A DNA stretch of 64,000 nt. It comes from Dyadobacter sp. 50-39 (GTDB taxonomy: Bacteria > Bacteroidota > Bacteroidia > Cytophagales > Spirosomataceae). The notes below the pieces were generated by a model. It was not told the origin of the DNA and searched no databases. It saw only the letters and a list, made by a program, of their open reading frames with translations. The stretch is from the NCBI GenBank assembly GCA_001898145.1, contig MKSR01000040.1:124001-188000 (forward strand). The letters are read 5' to 3'. Shown here piece after piece: positions 60,101 through 64,000 of this stretch; within the stretch, counting starts at the first letter, position 1; every line of letters starts with the position of its first letter. The position numbers and the translations under genes are program-made.

Positions 60101-60440
60101 TCTGGTCCGCGTAAAGCGTTACATCCGCTACCGCGCGGCCACCGACCGACATTTCATGCGTCGTGTAGCCGAGGAACGAGAAAGTCAGCACGGAGCTGGC
60201 GCCCTTCACTGTGATTTGGTACTTGCCGTTCGAATCCGTGACAGTACCGTTGTTGGTCCCTTTTTCAATGACGCTCACGCCTGCCAGGGGCGCTTTGTCG
60301 TCATCGGCGATCACCTGCCCCGTTACGACCGACTGCGCGACGCCCGCGTGGCAATAGAGCAGCCCCGTGAGCATCAGCCCCGTGTACGCGCTTCTTCTGA
60401 AAATACTCAGCCTGAAGCATAAGTAAAATTTTTTGATCAT
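57123..60440 (-). CDS. SusC/RagA-family TonB-dependent outer-membrane transporter
   Basis: The 1105-residue protein from ATG 60440 has a signal peptide (ending CHAGVAQ). A carboxypeptidase-regulatory-like domain is at about 35-110 (VTGQVIADDDKAPLAGVSVI). The TonB-dependent plug has the SusC signature LYVIDGVPIS near 200 and PDDVETMSVLKGPAAAALYGSRAANGVI in order. A 22-strand barrel runs to the C-terminal GFNVSFKL. Other in-frame codons extend the frame to 60503 but precede the signal. SusC with the SusD lipoprotein forms the uptake machine for oligosaccharides or peptides. No extracytoplasmic-function sigma or anti-sigma gene is in view. A TGTTAA/TTAACA inverted repeat lies 90-107 nt upstream. 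Confidence 0.95.
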   Translation of the reverse strand: MIKKFYLCFRLSIFRRSAYTGLMLTGLLYCHAGVAQSVVTGQVIADDDKAPLAGVSVIEKGTNNGTVTDSNGKYQITVKGASSVLTFSFLGYTTHEMSVGGRAVADVTLYADQKQLQEVVVTALGIKKDVRKLGYAVQELKGESIVTARETNIVNQLAGKVAGVTVVGSPSGIGGSARVTIRGERSVDLNKNQPLYVIDGVPISNSITGGSGQGNLEVDFGNGASFINPDDVETMSVLKGPAAAALYGSRAANGVILITTKSGKGNKGIGVEVNSNTTFESALKLPEYQNKYGQGNGNGGDFAFVNGGGGGLTDGTDEGWGPEFKGQSYPQYNSPRTLNGQVIPYLGGDLNAPAGSVITSTPWVPDVNGLKDFLQTGRTLTNNFAVIGNNDQGSFRLSYTNLDQTGIVPNTDLKRHTVSLSAGYNLTKKFSAKTFVSYIKSASGNRPSISYGTESIMYLFNCWLPRSVKVSDMERLWMNGLEGRRQFSWNYNYHDNPYLTVFENTNGQDVNRIIGNVILKYDFTDWLSLQVRTATDWGNERREYRRAFSTQRFPFGQYRETKINTEERNSDFLLSFNKDISKDINISATFGGNQNRQTSIYDEENAGQLNLPGIYNLTNSRIALVASQSKVGKRINSLYGSASVSFRNYLFLDVTARNDWSSALTLPTALKAFGTENNSYFYPSVALSAVVSDMTKLPEVISFAKLRASFAQVGNDTDPFTFTQAYNPSTPFGSSQIYGETDRLANLNLKPEISTAYELGADLRFFKNRVGLDFTFYQSKTKNQILQIPLSQTTGYNGRFFNAGEIKNWGFETMLNVTPVEINDFKWNIGLNFSANRSKVLELSDGITNFVMASKGVSIEARVGERMGDMYGIAFARVQNTNSSAPYYDATGQNVGQIVYKDGRPVPTTNVQKMGNYNPDWLAGISNQLSYKNVRLSFLFDVRHGGKIFSETQVVGREGGIIKETLEGRADGYDLSKPGNGVIGDGVIQNADGTFSKNDVKLTARAWHTAFTGGRNIAEGVMYDASFVKLREVQLSYSIPNRVLGRSPIKNITVSLVGRNLALWSNVPHVDPETMAYNGGTALPGIEYMSIPSSRSYGFNVSFKL

Positions 60441-61086
60441 GAGCACTAGGTTATTTAGGTGAGAAAAGAATGGAATAGGCAAAACACGCCATACAAAGCG
60501 CAAAAATCCGTTTTAAAACAGTCTAGTGTGTTAAGTATTTATTAACATACTATAAACAAATCGGCCGCCTGGATAGCTCGTGCGAAACGTACCCGGACGA
60601 CCGGTACCGACTATTGATCAATGCTTGAAATCTCACTAATGACTGCTTCCCTCGCTCCTGCCGCGTACACGCTGTGATCGCGTGCGCTCATTGTGTCCCT
60701 TTAAATTTACTAAATCGGATTCACAAAAAATGCAACCTTACGTCGCCTTATTTAGCTGTATTTAAATATTTTATCAAAAACGGTTATACAAAAGTTGAAA
60801 AACAGCGCTCCGATTTCGAAATAGTACAGGAAAATCTTCGGATAGGACTATTGCATTCGCCTGTACTTTGCCGTTCCGGTGAGCAAGTTTAACCCCGCTC
60901 ATGCAACCCTACCGACTATACGCCGCCCGGCATAAATTCATCATTGGTAAACTTTTCTGGAAAGCTTCATCCTCCCATTCCCACGCCGGAAAACCCTTCA
61001 AAAAATTCATACTATTTCCGGATATAATGGTAAAAAAATGCCGAACTTCGCTTTTTAATTGTAAACAATACACTTAATCGATTCCA
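60441..61086. other. Intergenic region between SusC and the DUF1080-like gene
   Basis: About 645 bp between divergent genes. It contains an inverted repeat TGTTAA-N7-TTAACA (60529-60547) near the SusC start. No TAnnTTTG element is well placed for either gene. A 72-residue open frame (60674-60892) has no family features and is probably not a gene. Confidence 0.6.
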
Positions 61087-62814
61087 ATGCATCAATTGTT
61101 TCAGAAAGTCTCCCTGCTGTTTCTGGCTTGCCCGGCGATGGTCATGGGCCAGACAGCGAAGGGAAATTATTCTCCGCTTCCCCTCAAAGACCTCAGCGCA
61201 TTTGAAAGCGCCGCCCCCAACTGGTCGATACAAGGTGGCGTTTCTATCCACCCTTCCGCCGCGGTGAAGCCCAGGACGCTGGCCGGAGATGGCGTACTGA
61301 TCGGAAATGCGGGAACAGTGCTCACTACAAAACTGAAAGCAAGCGACCTGCGGCTCTACATCGAATTCAACGTGTCGCCCGGGGCCGAAGGGAATATCAT
61401 CCTGCCGGGCGGACAAAAAGTGAAAATCTCCGACAGCAGCAAACAAAAAGTAGCGGACGCATCGACCTCCGGATATGCGGGCCAGTTCCCCAACCAGAAT
61501 GCGGCCAAGTCGGCAGGTCTCTGGCAGACCCTCGAAATTTCCTATGATGCATCCGTACAGCACATTCCTAACTCCGCACGCCTGAATACCCTTTCGCTGA
61601 ACGGCGTGACAGTCCTTGAAACCGTTTACCTCCCCAATTCCAAGGCAGCCGCAGATGGCCAGCCGATTGCATTCGAAGTTACCAAGGGCAGCATTGCATT
61701 CCGCAACGTTGGCTACCAGCTTCTTGCTAATCGTAAACCATTGACGATCAGCAACCTCAATTATAAGGTGTATGCCGACAAATGGGATGCCAAAGAATAT
61801 AGCAAGCTCGACCACGAAGGCCAGTCGCCTGTGCTGACGCAGGAAGTGACGAACGGCATGCGTGAATTCCACCTCGTCTATGAAGGAGATATCGATGTCA
61901 CCGAAGCGGGCGATTACATTTTCACGACCATTTACTCCGGCCCTGTCCTTTCGGTAGACATCGATGGAAAAAGCGTAGTATCGTCCGGCGAAGCCACTTC
62001 ACAGGAAACCCACACCGGCTCGATCAACCTGACGCAGGGCAAGCATAAGTTCAAGATCTATTACTCGCGCTTCCCGTGGCGGCAGCCTGCATTGGGGCTG
62101 CGCGTGGAGAAGTCCGGTGTGCGCCCTTACGATCTGCATACGCTGTCGTCCCTGCCCGAGCCCGAGCCTAAGCCGTACATCAGCGTCACACCCGAAATGC
62201 GCCCCGAAATGGTGCGGTCGTTCATCCAGGTGGAAGGCGAGAAATCAAAACGCACGCATTGCATTTCCGTCGGAAGTCCTGACGGATGGAACTACACCAT
62301 CGACCTGAACCGCGGCGCATTGCTGCAGGCATGGCGCGGGCAGTTTGCCGATGTTACCGAAATGTGGTACGAGCGCGGAGAGCCCCAGCTGCTCTTCCCG
62401 GCCGGCCTCAAAGTGCATGTTTCCGGCCGCAGCAGCATCGCCGTCCTCGACAATGCCAATGCAGCATGGCCCGATTCGTCCAACATCAATTTCCTCGGCT
62501 ACAAAATCGATCCGAAAGGTTACCCTGTTTACCGTTACGCGATCGGCTCGGCCACAGTGAGCGATGAGCTGGTTTCCGGCGGGAATACCCTCTCGCGCAC
62601 TTTCCGCGTGGACGGCACGCCTGCGGGTACGCTGTACTCGCTGCTCGCGAGCGGCAAGCAGATCACCGAAATCGAGAAAGGACTTTACCAGATCGACGAC
62701 CGCTTCTATGTGCAGGTCGATAAAAAAGCCAAAGCGGTAGTACGTCCGGCGGGCGAAATGAAGGAGCTGATCCTTCCCGTTGCCAATGCGACAAGCTATT
62801 CCCTGTTTTGGTAA
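61087..62814 (+). CDS. DUF1080-like / PA14 domain protein, secreted
   Basis: The 575-residue protein has a signal peptide (LFQKVSLLFLACPAMVMGQ). Residues about 35-215 have the beta-jellyroll pattern of DUF1080 (3-keto-disaccharide hydrolase-like): LKASDLRLYIEFNVSPGAEGN, YAGQFPNQNAAKSAGLWQTLEISYD and LNGVTVLETVYLPN. Residues about 225-350 form a PA14 domain (LNYKVYADKWDAKEYSKLDHEG, GDYIFTTIYSGPVLSVDIDGK). The last 200 residues look like a further beta-rich domain. By family it should act on keto-glycosides or bind carbohydrate in the periplasm. The dehydrogenase gene follows 24 nt downstream, and SusC diverges from it. Confidence 0.8.
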   Translation: MHQLFQKVSLLFLACPAMVMGQTAKGNYSPLPLKDLSAFESAAPNWSIQGGVSIHPSAAVKPRTLAGDGVLIGNAGTVLTTKLKASDLRLYIEFNVSPGAEGNIILPGGQKVKISDSSKQKVADASTSGYAGQFPNQNAAKSAGLWQTLEISYDASVQHIPNSARLNTLSLNGVTVLETVYLPNSKAAADGQPIAFEVTKGSIAFRNVGYQLLANRKPLTISNLNYKVYADKWDAKEYSKLDHEGQSPVLTQEVTNGMREFHLVYEGDIDVTEAGDYIFTTIYSGPVLSVDIDGKSVVSSGEATSQETHTGSINLTQGKHKFKIYYSRFPWRQPALGLRVEKSGVRPYDLHTLSSLPEPEPKPYISVTPEMRPEMVRSFIQVEGEKSKRTHCISVGSPDGWNYTIDLNRGALLQAWRGQFADVTEMWYERGEPQLLFPAGLKVHVSGRSSIAVLDNANAAWPDSSNINFLGYKIDPKGYPVYRYAIGSATVSDELVSGGNTLSRTFRVDGTPAGTLYSLLASGKQITEIEKGLYQIDDRFYVQVDKKAKAVVRPAGEMKELILPVANATSYSLFW

Positions 62815-62838
62815 AACCTCATTATCTGATTTGTATCG

Positions 62839-64000
62839 ATGAAAAATATTCTTTTAACTACCCTGATTACCGCCGGCTGCGCCAGTGCATTCGCACAGTC
62901 CAAGCCCAATAAAATCGACGATTACTACCGCATTATCACCATTCCCATTCCGGAAAACATCAAGATGGAAATCGGTGGCATGCAGGTGCTGCCCGACGGC
63001 CGCCTGGCCACTTCCACCCGCCGTGGCGAAGTTTGGATGATCGGCAACCCCTACCTGAAAGGCGACGGCAAGCCTTCCTTCCACCGTTTTGCTTCCGGGC
63101 TGCATGAACCGCTGGGCTTGTACTACCGTGGAAAAGACTTCCTCGTTTCGCAGCGCGGCGAGGTTACCCGCCTCGAAGACACCAATAACGATGGCGTAGC
63201 GGATGTATACGACTCGTTTTCCCGCTGGCCGCTGTCCGGCAACTATCACCAATATTCCTACGGCCCGGTGGCAATGCCTAACGGCGAAATGCTCGTTACC
63301 CTTAACCTGGACTGGGTGGGCCGCGGCGCGAGCCAGTCGAAATGGCGCGGTTGGATGCTGAAACTTGGCCAGGACGGCAAGCTTACGCCGTGGGCAACGG
63401 GACTGCGCTCCCCTTCCGGCTTCGGCTCGTACAAGGGCGATATTTTCTACACCGAGAACCAGGGCGACTGGGTGGGCTCGGGCCGGATGACACACCTTGA
63501 AAAAGGCGATTTCGCGGGTAACCCGGCTGGTTTGCGTTGGAGCAAGGAAGAAGGCTCGCCTGTCAAACTGACGCCGGAAGATGTTCCGAGCACCGGCGAA
63601 CCGCTATACGATGTGGCCAAGAAGGTTCCCGGCCTGAAACCGCCTGCCGTATGGTTCCCGCACACATTGGTGGGCATTTCTACCTCAGACTTTAAAGAAG
63701 ACGTCACCAACGGCGCATTCGGGCCGTTTACAGGACAGATGTTCGTGGGCGACCAGGGACACAGCATTATCACCCGCGTGGATCTCGAAAAAGTAAACGG
63801 CGTATGGCAGGGAACCGTTTTCCCTTTCCGGGAAGGATTCATGTCGGGTATCCTGCGCCTCGAATGGGGCCTGGACGGCTCGATGTTCGTAGGCCAGACC
63901 AGCCGTGGATGGTCGGCAACGGGTAAAGAAGAATTTGGCATACAAAGACTCGTATGGACCGGTAAAATGCCGTTCGAAATGAAGACGGTACGCTCGACAC
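62839..64000 (+). CDS. PQQ/heme-type dehydrogenase-like beta-propeller protein, partial
   Basis: The frame opens at ATG 62839 and runs off the window after 387 residues. A signal peptide (LLTTLITAGCASAFAQ) is followed by propeller motifs: GGMQVLPDGRLATSTRRGEVW, GLHEPLGLYYRGKDFLVSQRGEVTRL and GDQGHSIITRVDLEKVNG. This is the pattern of membrane-associated or secreted dehydrogenase-like proteins, often with a C-terminal cytochrome c domain, which is not visible here. Such genes are frequent next to DUF1080 and ThuA genes. It is probably one transcript with the DUF1080-like gene. The truncation prevents further assignment. Confidence 0.78.
   Translation, partial: MKNILLTTLITAGCASAFAQSKPNKIDDYYRIITIPIPENIKMEIGGMQVLPDGRLATSTRRGEVWMIGNPYLKGDGKPSFHRFASGLHEPLGLYYRGKDFLVSQRGEVTRLEDTNNDGVADVYDSFSRWPLSGNYHQYSYGPVAMPNGEMLVTLNLDWVGRGASQSKWRGWMLKLGQDGKLTPWATGLRSPSGFGSYKGDIFYTENQGDWVGSGRMTHLEKGDFAGNPAGLRWSKEEGSPVKLTPEDVPSTGEPLYDVAKKVPGLKPPAVWFPHTLVGISTSDFKEDVTNGAFGPFTGQMFVGDQGHSIITRVDLEKVNGVWQGTVFPFREGFMSGILRLEWGLDGSMFVGQTSRGWSATGKEEFGIQRLVWTGKMPFEMKTVRST

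Noticed and set aside
60674-60892. Possible small gene (72 aa) upstream of the DUF1080-like gene
   Set aside because: It has no ribosome-binding context, signal or family pattern, and the region looks like a regulatory spacer.

Overview
The window looks like chromosomal DNA of a Bacteroidota bacterium of the order Cytophagales, probably Dyadobacter or a close relative. This rests on several things read from the sequence: a SusC/SusD pair, two type IX secretion cargo proteins (one type A and one type B C-terminal sorting domain), a short primary sigma factor of 287 residues without region 1.1, promoters of the TAnnTTTG type instead of TATAAT, few Shine-Dalgarno sites, and coding DNA with roughly half G+C interrupted by a few very A+T-rich intergenic islands. 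The species call is inference. No phage, insertion sequence or CRISPR array was found.

Layout. 1-13.1 kb is mainly core: an outer-membrane barrel protein (cut by the window start) with a 1003-residue TPR protein, a TPR lipoprotein, menD, the primary sigma factor, pnp, rpsO, an LptF/LptG permease and a START-like protein. 13.3-31.2 kb: a CAU tRNA, an ABC exporter, a probable alkylation-repair group (2OG-Fe(II) oxygenase, Ada-type metal-binding protein, AlkA), holA, acpH, a SlyD-like isomerase, a dCMP-type deaminase, a secreted DUF922 protease, the phoH/M43 protease/comEC run, dnaB, rlmD and a large secreted type B cargo protein. 31.2-49.9 kb is accessory: an Rrf2/NAD(P)-binding pair with two matching operators, several small SRPBCC proteins, a porin, tex, ThuA plus AraC, an RsmB-like methyltransferase, a soluble GAF histidine kinase, a flavin oxidoreductase, a WYL regulator, DinB, an FMN reductase and metY. 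50-64 kb holds a lipoprotein oligopeptidase, polA, a SusC/SusD pair and, diverging from it, a DUF1080-like/PA14 protein and a beta-propeller dehydrogenase cut by the window end.

Genes that seem to work together: rpsO and pnp (translation and RNA decay); holA, dnaB and polA (replication, scattered); the oxygenase, Ada-like and AlkA genes (DNA alkylation damage); the Rrf2 regulator with its neighbour; SusCD with the DUF1080-like and dehydrogenase genes (carbohydrate or keto-glycoside use).

The most unusual signal is structural. Four gene ends carry long inverted arrays of 7-8 bp units. Three are built from TGAATGAG/TGAATGAT and one from CTGTAAG. They start at stop codons, and in several cases the stop codon is itself part of a repeat unit. 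Other points of note are a pair of matched palindromic operators at the Rrf2 locus, a 14-bp G+C-rich tandem repeat, two identical 13-bp palindromes exactly 100 bp apart, and A+T-rich islands sharing a TACTTTTAA/TTAAAAGTA motif.
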